Positions 46,120 through 54,942 of a DNA stretch of 64,000 bases are shown here, in pieces. The position numbers and the translations under genes are program-made. Each line of letters begins with the position of its first letter. The first letter of the stretch is position 1. The notes under the pieces were generated by a model that had not been told where the DNA came from, did no database searches, and saw only the letters and a list, made by a program, of their open reading frames with translations. The stretch comes from Accumulibacter sp. (GTDB lineage: Bacteria > Pseudomonadota > Gammaproteobacteria > Burkholderiales > Rhodocyclaceae): NCBI GenBank assembly GCA_024235715.1, contig JACKLW010000017.1, forward strand, positions 1 to 64,000. The letters run 5' to 3'.

Positions 46120-47484
46120 ATGATCCGCAAGTTCATATCCCGCGTTCTCGGACGAAAAAGCAGCGGCAACCGCTCCGAACCGGCGATCATCGCGGTTGCG
46201 CAGCATGGTCTGCAGCGTGACCAGATCAGCCGCGGCTGCCGGCAGACGGTCGAGGCCCTGCAGGAGAATGGCTTCCTGGCCTACATCGTCGGCGGCGCCG
46301 TTCGCGATCTGCTGGCCGGCCTGACGCCGAAAGATTTCGACGTCGCCACCAATGCCACCCCCGAGCAGGTGCGCCGCTGCTTCCGCCGCTCGCGAATCAT
46401 TGGCCGCCGCTTCCAGATCGTACACGTCCACATGGGTTCGGAAACGATCGAGGTCACGACTTTCCGCGGCCATCACAACGAAGAACACGCCGGCAACAAG
46501 GCGCACACCGACGCGCAGGGCCGCGTGCTGCGCGACAATGTCTTCGGCAGCCAGGCAGAAGACGCGGCACGCCGCGATTTCACGGTCAACGCGCTGTACT
46601 ACGACCCGACCAGCGAAGCGATCATCGACTACCATCACGGCGTTGCCGACCTGCAGCAGAAGACACTGCGCATGATTGGCGACCCGAAGACGCGCTACCG
46701 CGAAGACCCGGTACGCATGCTGCGGGCGGTGCGCCTGGCAGCCAAGCTTGGCCTGGCAATCGATCCGGCGGCAAGACGACCGATTCGCGAGATGGCCGAC
46801 CTGATCGAAAACGTACCGCCGTCGCGCCTGTTCGACGAGATGCTCAAGCTGCTCACCTCCGGGCACGCCCTGCGCTGCGTAACGCGCCTGCGTGAAGAGG
46901 GCTTGCATAACGGCGTTCTGCCGCTGCTCGACGTAATTCTCGAACAGCCGCTCGGCGAACGCTTCGTCAAGCTCGCCCTCGAGGCAACCGACAGGCGGGT
47001 CGACCAGGGCAAGCCGATCTCGCCCGGTTTCCTTTTCGCCACCCTGCTCTGGCATCAGCTACTGGCCACCTGGGAGCCACTCACCCGCCGCGGCGAACCG
47101 GCGATCCCGTCGCTATTCGTGGCCATGGACGAAGTGCTCAACGTGCAGGCAGAAAAGCTCGCCATTACCCGCCGCATTGCTGGCGACATCAAGGACATCT
47201 GGGGCCTGCAACCACGCTTCGAGCAGCGCTCCGGGAAGCGACCCTACGGCGTCCTGCAACAGCCACGCTTCAAGGCCGGCTACGACTTCCTGCTGCTGCG
47301 CGCCGAGTCGGGCGAAGTCGACCCGACGATCAGCGTCTGGTGGACCGACTTCCTGCACGCCGGTGACGAAGCACGCGCGGCGATGTTGCTGCCAGCGCCG
47401 GCCGGCGCTGCGGCAAAGAAACGCCGCCGTCGTCGTCGGCGCCCACCCGAGGGCAGCGCGCCGAACCCCAGCGCGCCGGAATGA
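46120..47484 (+). CDS. pcnB: poly(A) polymerase I
   Basis: The 454-residue PcnB adds 3' poly(A) tails that mark RNAs for decay. The nucleotidyltransferase site is YIVGGAVRDLLAGLTPKDFDVATNA (read in halves, with the metal-binding D-F-D), followed by FTVNALYYDP and the RNA-binding domain R-M-L-R-A-V-R-L-A-A-K-L. The C-terminus is extremely basic (KKRRRRRRRPP), as in other PcnB proteins. The length is right for PcnB rather than the CCA-adding enzyme. Its stop overlaps the folK start (ATGA). Confidence 0.95.
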   Translation: MIRKFISRVLGRKSSGNRSEPAIIAVAQHGLQRDQISRGCRQTVEALQENGFLAYIVGGAVRDLLAGLTPKDFDVATNATPEQVRRCFRRSRIIGRRFQIVHVHMGSETIEVTTFRGHHNEEHAGNKAHTDAQGRVLRDNVFGSQAEDAARRDFTVNALYYDPTSEAIIDYHHGVADLQQKTLRMIGDPKTRYREDPVRMLRAVRLAAKLGLAIDPAARRPIREMADLIENVPPSRLFDEMLKLLTSGHALRCVTRLREEGLHNGVLPLLDVILEQPLGERFVKLALEATDRRVDQGKPISPGFLFATLLWHQLLATWEPLTRRGEPAIPSLFVAMDEVLNVQAEKLAITRRIAGDIKDIWGLQPRFEQRSGKRPYGVLQQPRFKAGYDFLLLRAESGEVDPTISVWWTDFLHAGDEARAAMLLPAPAGAAAKKRRRRRRRPPEGSAPNPSAPE

Positions 47485-48077
47485 CGCACGGCGACGCGGC
47501 GGCAACCGCAAGGCCGCCGTCCTTGAACGACGCAAGGAAACCGGCCGCGGCTGGTGCCGCGGCCCCAGTCGGTTCGCTGGCCGGAAACGCATCCGCGCAC
47601 CTGGCTTTCATCGCCCTCGGCGCCAACCTGGCTGACCCGCTGGCACAGGTGCGCGCCGCCGGAAAGGCTCTGGCCGGGCTACCCGCTTCACGACTCCTGC
47701 GCTTGTCATCACTGTATCGGACGGTGCCGGTCGGCATCCGCGGCCAGGCCGACTTCGTCAACGCCGTTGCCGCACTGGAAACCGCGCTGTCGCCGCCGCG
47801 ACTGCTCGACGCCCTGTTCGCCATCGAACGTCGCTTCGGCCGGCGCCGCGAGTATCACCATGCACCGCGCACGCTCGACCTCGACCTCCTGCTCTATGAT
47901 GAGATCGTCGTCGACAGCCAGCGCCTGAGCGTGCCGCACCCGCGCATGCATCTGCGCGCCTTCGTCCTCGCCCCGCTGCTCGAAATCGCGCCACAGGTCC
48001 TGATTCCGGGCCGCGGCACTGCCGCCGCCTGGTTGCCGGCGGTGAGCATGCAGATCATCGAGAAGCTGGGCGAATAA
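47481..48077 (+). CDS. folK: 2-amino-4-hydroxy-6-hydroxymethyldihydropteridine pyrophosphokinase
   Basis: The 198-residue folate enzyme transfers pyrophosphate from ATP to the pterin alcohol. HPPK segments are FIALGANLADPLAQVRAAGK, LRLSSLYRTVPVG, DFVNAVAALET, RRFGRRREYHHAPRTLDLDLLLYD (read in halves) and VPHPRMHLRAFVLAPLLEI. It carries about 40 extra Ala/Pro-rich residues before the domain. The coupled ATGA overlap with pcnB supports that start, but an internal start near residue 31 is possible. pcnB-folK is a common pair. Confidence 0.95.
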   Translation: MTHGDAAATARPPSLNDARKPAAAGAAAPVGSLAGNASAHLAFIALGANLADPLAQVRAAGKALAGLPASRLLRLSSLYRTVPVGIRGQADFVNAVAALETALSPPRLLDALFAIERRFGRRREYHHAPRTLDLDLLLYDEIVVDSQRLSVPHPRMHLRAFVLAPLLEIAPQVLIPGRGTAAAWLPAVSMQIIEKLGE

Positions 48078-48179
48078 GCCGATCCTTCACCTCCGGCCCT
48101 TCAACTCGTTCAGCCCGCGCGCGTCACCGTCGGACCGACGCGCCAGCGTCAGTGGCAAACACGACGCGAGGCAGCAGGA

Positions 48180-48758
48180 TCAGGACTTCGGCAGGCGTCC
48201 CATCAGGAAGAACTCGTCGTTGGGGCGCATCGACGTCATGTTCGCCAGGCGATTCGACATCGCGAAAAAAGCCGCCACGGCGCCGATGTCCCAGATGTCC
48301 TGATCGGAAAAACCGTGCTCGCGCAAAATGGCGAAATCGGCTTCACCGACCTCGGCAGCGTGCAGCGAAACCTTGAGCGCGAAGGCGAGCATCGCGCTTT
48401 GCCGTGGCGTAATGTCCGCCTTGCGGTAATTGACTGCCACCTGGTCGGCGATCTGCGGATTTCTGGCGCGCACGCGCAGGATCGCGCCATGCGCGACCAC
48501 GCAATACTGACAGTCGTTGGCGCCACTGGTGGTGACCACGATCATCTCGCGTTCGGCCTTGCTGAGACCGCTGTCTTTTTCCATCAGGGCATCGTGATAG
48601 TCGAAGAAGGCGCGGAACTCGTCCGGCCGGTGCGCCAGCGTGAGGAAGACGTTGGGCACGAAACCGGCCTTCTCCTGCACGGCAAGGATGCGCTCGCGTA
48701 CATCGTCCGGCATCTCGTCGAGCGTCGGCACCGGAAAACGACTGATCGGCTTGTCCAT
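48180..48758 (-). CDS. AhpD-like peroxidase-related protein
   Basis: A 192-residue carboxymuconolactone decarboxylase-fold protein with the AhpD redox site C83-Q-Y-C86 and H90 in NDCQYCVVAHGAI. The length and start (RFPVPTLDEMPDDVRERI) match the uncharacterised peroxidase-related family. It probably works as a thiol peroxidase or reductase partner. GCGAGG precedes the ATG. It diverges from the Tat-exported dienelactone hydrolase gene, 147 bp apart, and converges on folK. Confidence 0.88.
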   Translation of the reverse strand: MDKPISRFPVPTLDEMPDDVRERILAVQEKAGFVPNVFLTLAHRPDEFRAFFDYHDALMEKDSGLSKAEREMIVVTTSGANDCQYCVVAHGAILRVRARNPQIADQVAVNYRKADITPRQSAMLAFALKVSLHAAEVGEADFAILREHGFSDQDIWDIGAVAAFFAMSNRLANMTSMRPNDEFFLMGRLPKS

Positions 48759-48905
48759 GGCTCAGACCTCGCCGGAAATGCCGACTGGCAGATTTTCGAT
48801 GTTGTCGCCGCCTACTGAATTCATCGCACTCTCCATGGTCAGATGTCCCTGATTCGTTGCATGATACACAAATCCGGAAACCACAACCCTGCAGAGGACG
48901 ACCCA

Positions 48906-49784
48906 GTGAGCACCAAAGCCGACTTCGACAGCCTCCTTCCAGCCATTCCTTTCAGCCGCCGCAGCTTCATCGTCACCGCCCTGGGCGCCGGCTTTGCCAT
49001 GGCGGTGCAACCGGTATGCGCCGACAGCGTGATCACCACCGACAGTGCCGGCCTCACCGCCGGCGAGATCAAGATCGTCAAGGCCGATGGCGAAATGCCC
49101 GCCTACCGCGCGCAGCCGGCCACGGGCAGCGGCTGGCCGGTGATTCTGGTGGTCCAGGAGATTTTTGGGGTTCACGAACACATCAGGGACATCTGCCGTC
49201 GCCTGGCCAAGCTCGGCTACCAGGCGATTGCGCCCGAACTCTACGCGCGCCACGGCAATCCGCAGCAGTACAGCAACGTGCAGCAACTGATCAAGGAGAT
49301 CGTGAGCAAGGTGCCCGATGCACAGGTGATGGCCGATCTCGACGCCTGCGTCGCCTGGGCCAGGGCCAACGGCGGCGACACCGGGCGACTGGGGATCACC
49401 GGCTTCTGCTGGGGCGGGCGAATCACCTGGCTGTACGCCGCGCACAATCCGCAGATCAAGGCCGGTGTCGCCTGGTACGGCAAGCTCGTCGGTCCGGCCA
49501 GCGAGCTGACCCCCAGGCAGCCCCTTGACATCGCCGGCGAGTTGCATGGGCCGGTGCTGGGGCTTTACGGCGGTGCCGACCAGGGCATTCCCCTGAAATC
49601 CGTCGAGCAGATGCGCAAAGCCCTCGCCCTGGCGCCCAGTGCAGCCAGCAGGGAATCGACGATCCACGTCTACGACGGCGTACCGCACGCCTTCAACGCC
49701 GACTACCGGCCAAGCTACCGCAAGCAAGCAGCAGAGGATGGCTGGCGGCGCATGCAGGCGTGGTTCAAGCAGCACGGCGTCTGA
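48906..49784 (+). CDS. dienelactone hydrolase family protein with Tat signal
   Basis: A 292-residue protein whose N-terminus holds a twin-arginine signal ([18 protein letters not shown], residues 16-33), so it should be exported folded. The body is a dienelactone-hydrolase fold with nucleophile Cys in [10 protein letters not shown], Asp in GGADQGIP and His in YDGVPHAF. Many such proteins are general carboxylic-ester hydrolases. The start is GTG 48906, with AGAGGA seven bases upstream; the longer frame from 48843 lacks this. The unusually long N-terminal region suits the Tat pathway. Confidence 0.88.
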   Translation: MSTKADFDSLLPAIPFSRRSFIVTALGAGFAMAVQPVCADSVITTDSAGLTAGEIKIVKADGEMPAYRAQPATGSGWPVILVVQEIFGVHEHIRDICRRLAKLGYQAIAPELYARHGNPQQYSNVQQLIKEIVSKVPDAQVMADLDACVAWARANGGDTGRLGITGFCWGGRITWLYAAHNPQIKAGVAWYGKLVGPASELTPRQPLDIAGELHGPVLGLYGGADQGIPLKSVEQMRKALALAPSAASRESTIHVYDGVPHAFNADYRPSYRKQAAEDGWRRMQAWFKQHGV

Positions 49785-49819
49785 TCCCGCCAACTCCGCC
49801 GTGGCCTCCGGCGGCGGCT

Positions 49820-50491
49820 TCAATCGCCGCCGCCGCAGCCTCCCCCGCCGCAACCGTCGCCCGGGGAATCGCCACCGCCATCGCTGCCGCCGTCACTGCC
49901 GGTGCAGCCACCGCCGCAGCCGATGTGACCCGCACAAAAAGGCATGCCGGCACCCGCTTTCGCGGCAGCGAGGCAATCGAGCTGGTAGACGAAGCCACCG
50001 TCGATGGCGAGCATGGCGTCGAGGGCGAAGAGCAGCGGCAGCGATTGCGGCAGCTGTGGATCGATCGCCTGCCTTTTGCATGACAGCCGCCAGGCACGCT
50101 TGATGCCGTCCTGCGCGTCAGTGGGCTTGCGCATCGCTTCGGCCGGCGTATGGTGCAGGAAACGCCCCAGGCCGCGCTCGCAGAACTGCTGGTACTGGCG
50201 GGTAAACAGGATGAACTCGTGCCAGGCATCGTCGACCACCTGCGAAGGCATCGCCACCAGCCGTCTTTTCGCCTGACGACAAAGCTGGAAGTATTCGCGC
50301 AGGCCCGCGAAGACCTGCTCCCGCTGCGCGGCGCTCAAGGTCGGCCGGCGGGCAGCCAGGCGGCGGTCGAGGAACTTGCCGTACGGATAGGCGTCGATGA
50401 ACTGCTCGCGCCGCCTGTCGACCAGCACCCGCCACCAGACCATCGCCGCGATGCCGAACGCGACGACGGTGGCCGCGAAGAGCAGCTTCAT
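49820..50491 (-). CDS. membrane-anchored GRDP-like protein with Gly/Cys-rich tail
   Basis: A 223-residue protein. A membrane anchor sits at residues 3-20 (LLFAATVVAFGIAAMVWW). A helical domain (about 28-160) contains VVDDAWHEFILFTRQY, reminiscent of the glycine-rich-domain-protein (GRDP-like) family. From about residue 175 the chain becomes Cys/Gly-rich (FCAGHIGCGGGC, then GDGCGGGGCGGGD), with five cysteines and many Gly, Ser and Asp residues. No function is known. It may bind metal or be surface-exposed. The tail ends 35 bp from the convergent hydrolase gene. Confidence 0.75.
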   Translation of the reverse strand: MKLLFAATVVAFGIAAMVWWRVLVDRRREQFIDAYPYGKFLDRRLAARRPTLSAAQREQVFAGLREYFQLCRQAKRRLVAMPSQVVDDAWHEFILFTRQYQQFCERGLGRFLHHTPAEAMRKPTDAQDGIKRAWRLSCKRQAIDPQLPQSLPLLFALDAMLAIDGGFVYQLDCLAAAKAGAGMPFCAGHIGCGGGCTGSDGGSDGGGDSPGDGCGGGGCGGGD

Positions 50492-50507
50492 CTACAAGCG
50501 GGAGCGC

Positions 50508-51959
50508 TCAAGCAGTGCTGAAGCAGAGGTACTTGATCTCGAGATACTCGTCCAGCCCGTGCCTGGATCCTTCGCGGCCCAGTCCCGACTGCTTGACGCC
50601 GCCGAAAGGCGCCACCTCGTTCGAAATCAGGCCGGTATTGATGCCGACCATGCCGTATTCGAGCGCTTCGCCAACGCGCAGGCAACGCCCGACGTCACGC
50701 GAATAGAAGTAGGCGGCGAGACCGAACTCGGTATCGTTGGCCATGCCGACCGCCTCGCTCTCTTCGGCAAAACGGAATACCGGCGCCACCGGACCGAAGG
50801 TTTCCTCGCGTGCGACGCGCATTACGCTGCTCACGTCGGCGAGCACCGTCGGTTCGAAGAAAGTGCCGCCGCGCGGATGACGACTGCCACCGGTAACCAC
50901 TCGCGCACCCTTGCGGACAGCATCGTCGATGTGCGCCTGGACCTTGCTCAGCGCCGCCTCGTCGATCAGCGGCCCCTGGGTGACGCCTTCGTCGCTGCCG
51001 GGTCCAACGCGCAGCGACTGCACGCGCCTGGCCAGCTTGGCGACGAAGCTGTCGTAGACCCCTTCCTGGACCAGCAGCCGGTTGGCACAAACGCAGGTCT
51101 GTCCGGTATTGCGATACTTGGCGATCAGCGCCCCTTCGACGGCGGCATCGACGTCGGCGTCGTCGAAAACGATGAACGGCGCATTGCCACCCAGTTCGAG
51201 CGACAGTTTCTTGATCGTCGGCGCGCTCTGCGCCATCAGCAGCCGACCGACCTCGGTCGAACCGGTGAACGAGAGCTTGCGCACCACCGGGCTGGCGGTC
51301 AGCGCAGCGCCGATGGTTTCCGGATCACCGGTCAGCACGTTGAACACCCCTGCCGGCAGGTCGGCATCGTGCGCCAGCCGGGCCAGCGCCAGCGCCGTCA
51401 GCGGCGTCTGCTCGGCCGGCTTGACCACCACCGTACAGCCAGCGGCCAGCGCCGGCGCCACCTTGCGGGTTATCATCGCCAGAGGGAAGTTCCACGGCGT
51501 GATCGCCGCACAGACGCCGACCGGCTGGCGAATGGTCAGCAGACGCCGATCGCCCGCCGGGCTCGGAATGCTCTCGCCATAGGCACGCTTGCCTTCTTCG
51601 GCAAACCACTCGACGAACGACGCACCGTAAGCCACTTCACCGCGCGCCTCGACGATCGGCTTGCCGCATTCGGCAGTCATCAACTGCGCCAGATCCTCGC
51701 TGTTCTCGACAATCAGTTCGTACCAGCGATGCAATATCACAGCCCGCTCCTTGGCCGTCCTCGCCCGCCATGCCGGCAGTGCCGCTTCGGCGGCGTCGAT
51801 CGCGCGCGCCGTTTCGGCGGCGGTCATCAAAGGCACGTCGGCAACCGCCGCACCGCTGGCCGGATCGATCACCGCCAGCGTGCGGCCGTCGTCGGCGGCT
51901 TCCCAGCGGCCATCGATGTAGCAGTCGGAACGCAACAGGCGCGGGTCGTTAAGGTGCAT
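50508..51959 (-). CDS. gabD: NAD(P)-dependent succinate-semialdehyde dehydrogenase
   Basis: A 483-residue aldehyde dehydrogenase of the GabD type, oxidising succinate semialdehyde to succinate. Features are WNFPLAMITRKVAPALAAGC, cofactor FTGSTEVGRLL, catalytic glutamate in SLELGGNAPFIV and the C-V-C pair in GQTCVCANRLLVQ, whose first Cys is the nucleophile and whose second can form a redox disulfide in E. coli GabD. The C-terminal KQSGLGREGSRHGLDEYLE is conserved in GabD. No GABA transaminase gene is nearby. Confidence 0.94.
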   Translation of the reverse strand: MHLNDPRLLRSDCYIDGRWEAADDGRTLAVIDPASGAAVADVPLMTAAETARAIDAAEAALPAWRARTAKERAVILHRWYELIVENSEDLAQLMTAECGKPIVEARGEVAYGASFVEWFAEEGKRAYGESIPSPAGDRRLLTIRQPVGVCAAITPWNFPLAMITRKVAPALAAGCTVVVKPAEQTPLTALALARLAHDADLPAGVFNVLTGDPETIGAALTASPVVRKLSFTGSTEVGRLLMAQSAPTIKKLSLELGGNAPFIVFDDADVDAAVEGALIAKYRNTGQTCVCANRLLVQEGVYDSFVAKLARRVQSLRVGPGSDEGVTQGPLIDEAALSKVQAHIDDAVRKGARVVTGGSRHPRGGTFFEPTVLADVSSVMRVAREETFGPVAPVFRFAEESEAVGMANDTEFGLAAYFYSRDVGRCLRVGEALEYGMVGINTGLISNEVAPFGGVKQSGLGREGSRHGLDEYLEIKYLCFSTA

Positions 51960-52003
51960 GACAATCTCCGGATTTCTGAAAACCGCAGTTTATACTGTGC
52001 ACC

Positions 52004-52492
52004 ATGCGTGTACCACAGTTCCTCATCGCTGCCGTCATGTCGCTGCTGCTTGCTGCCTGCAGCACTACGCCCGAGCGCACGGCGGGAGGTGCCGATGGCC
52101 GGCCCGTGGCCAGCGAGAAAGGCATGGAAGTGGTGATCTTCGCGCTCGGCCTGATCGACACCAATTACCGCTTCGGCGGCAAGAACCCCGAAGCCGGCTT
52201 CGACTGCAGCGGCATGGTCGCCTACATCTACGGCCACGCCGCCGGCATCCAGGTCGGCGGCAGTGCGGCCGACATCGCGCGTCGCGGCCGCCCGGTGGAC
52301 CGCGACGCGCTGCGGCCCGGCGATCTGGTCTTCTTCAATACCGGCAACGCCTCGTATTCGCACGTCGGCATCTATATCGGCGACGATCGCTTCGTGCACG
52401 CCCCATCGACCCGCGGCCATGTGCGCATCGACAAACTGGCCGCCAAGTACTACGCACAGCGCTTCGCGACGGCGCGCACCTACTTCTACTGA
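52004..52492 (+). CDS. NlpC/P60 family lipoprotein (peptidoglycan endopeptidase)
   Basis: A 162-residue lipoprotein with lipobox L-A-A-C at residues 16-19 and the NlpC/P60 catalytic set: C68 (DCSGMVAYIYG), H120 (SYSHVGIYIGD) and H132 (FVHAPS). It should be an outer-membrane-anchored cell-wall amidase or endopeptidase. A +2 residue Ser argues against inner-membrane retention. The ATG at 52004 starts a typical lipoprotein signal (VPQFLIAAVMSLLLAA). It diverges from gabD, with only 44 bp between start codons. Confidence 0.92.
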   Translation: MRVPQFLIAAVMSLLLAACSTTPERTAGGADGRPVASEKGMEVVIFALGLIDTNYRFGGKNPEAGFDCSGMVAYIYGHAAGIQVGGSAADIARRGRPVDRDALRPGDLVFFNTGNASYSHVGIYIGDDRFVHAPSTRGHVRIDKLAAKYYAQRFATARTYFY

Positions 52493-52529
52493 TGCCGCGG
52501 CTTCGTGCGTCGCGTACGCGACTTTCAGA

Positions 52530-52979
52530 TCAATCGTTGCGCAGTTCGGCGCGGCCCTCGACCACCCGCACGCGGTCGCCCTTGTGCAGCACGGGTTCGT
52601 CGCCCTGTTCAAGAAAGGCGAAACTGCCGTCCTCGTAGCGAACGGTGACGACGTAGACCCGTACCGGCGCCTCCGCCTTGCGCGCATCCTTGACCGTCGT
52701 TCCGGAACCGAGGACCGGCGTCGTCACCATATGCCCGTCGGGTGAGTTCGTATTGCGCGCGACAGCCTTTGCCGGGTCCCGCCGACCCGGCCCCGGACGA
52801 GTCTCCGAGCGCACTCCGAAAACGACACCACAGCGCTCGCACGGCCCGGCACGCTGTGCTTGCTTCAACTCGCGATAGTCATCGACGCTGCTGGGCAGCT
52901 CGAGCTTGCTTTGCGCGAGGGCCAATGGTGACAGGGCAAGGGCCAGCGACAAGCTGGCGAGGATGTGTTGGTGCTTCAT
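52530..52979 (-). CDS. exported hypothetical protein with CxxC pair
   Basis: A 149-residue protein with a signal peptide (about residues 1-22, LASLSLALALSPLALAQ). It has a Cys-x2-Cys in AGPCERCGVVFGVRSET and a basic/proline mid-region. The C-terminal beta-rich part (VRVYVVTVRYEDGSFAFLEQ, then PVLHKGDRVRVVEG) resembles the ending of glycine-zipper outer-membrane lipoproteins of the SlyB type, but the zipper itself is absent. Function unknown. AAGGAG precedes ATG 52979; the longer frame to 53066 is rejected. It converges on the NlpC/P60 gene. Confidence 0.75.
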   Translation of the reverse strand: MKHQHILASLSLALALSPLALAQSKLELPSSVDDYRELKQAQRAGPCERCGVVFGVRSETRPGPGRRDPAKAVARNTNSPDGHMVTTPVLGSGTTVKDARKAEAPVRVYVVTVRYEDGSFAFLEQGDEPVLHKGDRVRVVEGRAELRND

Positions 52980-53149
52980 GACATGCAACTCCTTCTCCAC
53001 TCGGATGGTCTGGACGGTCCGCCCCGCCACCAGACTGCGGAACGACCAAGCGCCCGATCTTAGCACCGCCGGGGCGAAGGCCAGACAGCCGAAAGCAAGT
53101 TAGTATCTGACTGTCGGCCCGCTCCGGGCGCGCTCTCGGATACCTTGGC

Positions 53150-54895
53150 ATGGATCCCAAGTCCTTCGTTGACTCCGCAGTGCTGTTACTGGTCGTCGCC
53201 GCCATTGCGGTGGCGGTGTTCCGGCATTTCGGCCTCGGTTCGGTGCTCGGCCTGCTGGTCACCGGCGTCATCGTCGGGCCGCACACGATGGGCCCTTTCG
53301 TCACCGCCAACGTCGAAGACGTGCGCCAGTTCACCGAACTCGGGGTGGTGCTGCTGCTGTTCCTGATCGGCCTGGAGATGAAACCACGCCACCTGTGGGA
53401 ACTGCGGCGAACGCTTTTCGGCCTCGGTTCGCTGCAGATCGCCGTCTCGGCGCTACTGATCGCCAGCTATTTCAGGTTCTTCGGACATGGCTGGGGCACG
53501 GCGCTGCTGATCGGCGGCAGCTTTGCGCTCTCGTCCACGGCTTTCGTGGTGCAGATGCTCAGGGATCAGGGCGAGATCGCCACCCACCACGGACAAACCG
53601 CTTTCGCGGTCCTGCTGATGCAGGATCTGGCGGTGGTTCCCCTGCTGGCGCTGGTGCCTGTCCTCGCCGACGTCGGATCACTGCCCAGCGACAGCGCGCT
53701 CTGGCAACCGATCGGCCTGGCGGCGGCGATGGTCACCCTGGTGATCCTCGGCGGTCGCTACCTGGTACCGCGCATCCTCGACCATCTGGCGCGCCAGAAC
53801 AACCGCGAGGCCTTCCTGCTGGCAGCGATGGGCGCGGTGTTCATCGCCGCATGGGCGATGCACCACGCCGGCATGTCGATGGCCCTGGGGGCCTTCCTGA
53901 TGGGCATGATGCTGTCGACATCACGCTACAGCCTGCAGATCGAGGCCGGCATGGAGCCGCACAAGGGGCTGCTGATGAGCCTCTTCTTCGTCGCCGTCGG
54001 CATGTCGCTGGACGTCGGCGTGCTGCTGCAGCACCCGTTCGAGCTCGGCCTGCACGTACTCGCCATAATCGCCATCAAGGTGGGCGTCCTTTATCTTCTC
54101 TGCCTGGCATTCGGAACCGGTCGCAGCATCGCGTTGCGGGTCTCCTTCCTGTTGTCGCAGGGTGGCGAATTCGGCTTCGTGCTGTTTGCTGCGGCCAAGG
54201 CCCTCGGCCTGATCGACGATCTCGTCTTCGTGATGGCCGTGGCGATCATTTCGCTGACCATGCTGCTGACACCGATGCTCGTCAAACTCGGCAACCATCT
54301 GGCGCGGCGTGCCGCAGAGGCGCCGGCCGACGTTCACCAGAGCTTCCGCTATACCGGCCACGACAACGAATCCGCGGTGCGGGTGGTGATCGGAGGCTAT
54401 GGCCGCGTCGGGCACACGGTCGGCACCATCCTGGCCAGCAGCGGCATCCCCTACGTCGCCTTCGACAGCGACGCCGTGCTGGTCGCCAGATGGAGCGCCG
54501 AGGGCCACCCGGTCTACTATGGCGACCTCGCCGACCCGCAGTTGCTCATCGCGGCGTCGCTCCAGCACGTTGACCTGGTGCTGCTGACCATCGACCAGCG
54601 GCATACCGCCGTTCGTGCCGCGTCGCTGATCCGCACGCAACTGCCGCAGGTCGTCATTGTCGCCCGCGCCCGCGACCTGGCAAGCTGCGACGCGCTGCTG
54701 CGCGCCGGCGCCAGCAAGGCCTATCCCGAGACCCTCGAAGCCAGCCTGCGCCTGGCAGCCGAAACGCTCGAATCGCTGGGCGTCAGCGACGCCGAAACCG
54801 ACATGCTGCTACGCGAGGTTCGCAGCGCCGACTACGCGCTGGTGCGCTCCGGCCCAGAGGGTGTGCCGCCGGCCACCCGCGACGACAGCTCGTGA
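53150..54895 (+). CDS. monovalent cation:proton antiporter, KefB/KefC type
   Basis: A 581-residue CPA2-family transporter with about 12-13 membrane helices and a C-terminal TrkA-N (RCK) domain beginning VRVVIGGYGRVGHTVGTILA (about residue 412). Transport motifs include LEMKPRHLWELR and LMQDLAVVPLLALVP, whose Q-D pair is typical of Kef systems. It should exchange K+ for protons across the inner membrane. The glutathione-adduct regulation of E. coli KefB/C and a KefF/G partner are not evident here. It stands apart from its neighbours, with the start at ATG 53150. Confidence 0.9.
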   Translation: MDPKSFVDSAVLLLVVAAIAVAVFRHFGLGSVLGLLVTGVIVGPHTMGPFVTANVEDVRQFTELGVVLLLFLIGLEMKPRHLWELRRTLFGLGSLQIAVSALLIASYFRFFGHGWGTALLIGGSFALSSTAFVVQMLRDQGEIATHHGQTAFAVLLMQDLAVVPLLALVPVLADVGSLPSDSALWQPIGLAAAMVTLVILGGRYLVPRILDHLARQNNREAFLLAAMGAVFIAAWAMHHAGMSMALGAFLMGMMLSTSRYSLQIEAGMEPHKGLLMSLFFVAVGMSLDVGVLLQHPFELGLHVLAIIAIKVGVLYLLCLAFGTGRSIALRVSFLLSQGGEFGFVLFAAAKALGLIDDLVFVMAVAIISLTMLLTPMLVKLGNHLARRAAEAPADVHQSFRYTGHDNESAVRVVIGGYGRVGHTVGTILASSGIPYVAFDSDAVLVARWSAEGHPVYYGDLADPQLLIAASLQHVDLVLLTIDQRHTAVRAASLIRTQLPQVVIVARARDLASCDALLRAGASKAYPETLEASLRLAAETLESLGVSDAETDMLLREVRSADYALVRSGPEGVPPATRDDSS

Positions 54896-54942
54896 AGCCG
54901 CCCTTGCCGTGCAGCGACCACAGCGCGTGAAAGCACGCTAAT

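Noticed and set aside
53186-53392. Minus-strand short frame rich in His, Glu and Gln before the Kef gene
   Set aside because: Antisense of the first membrane helices of the antiporter.
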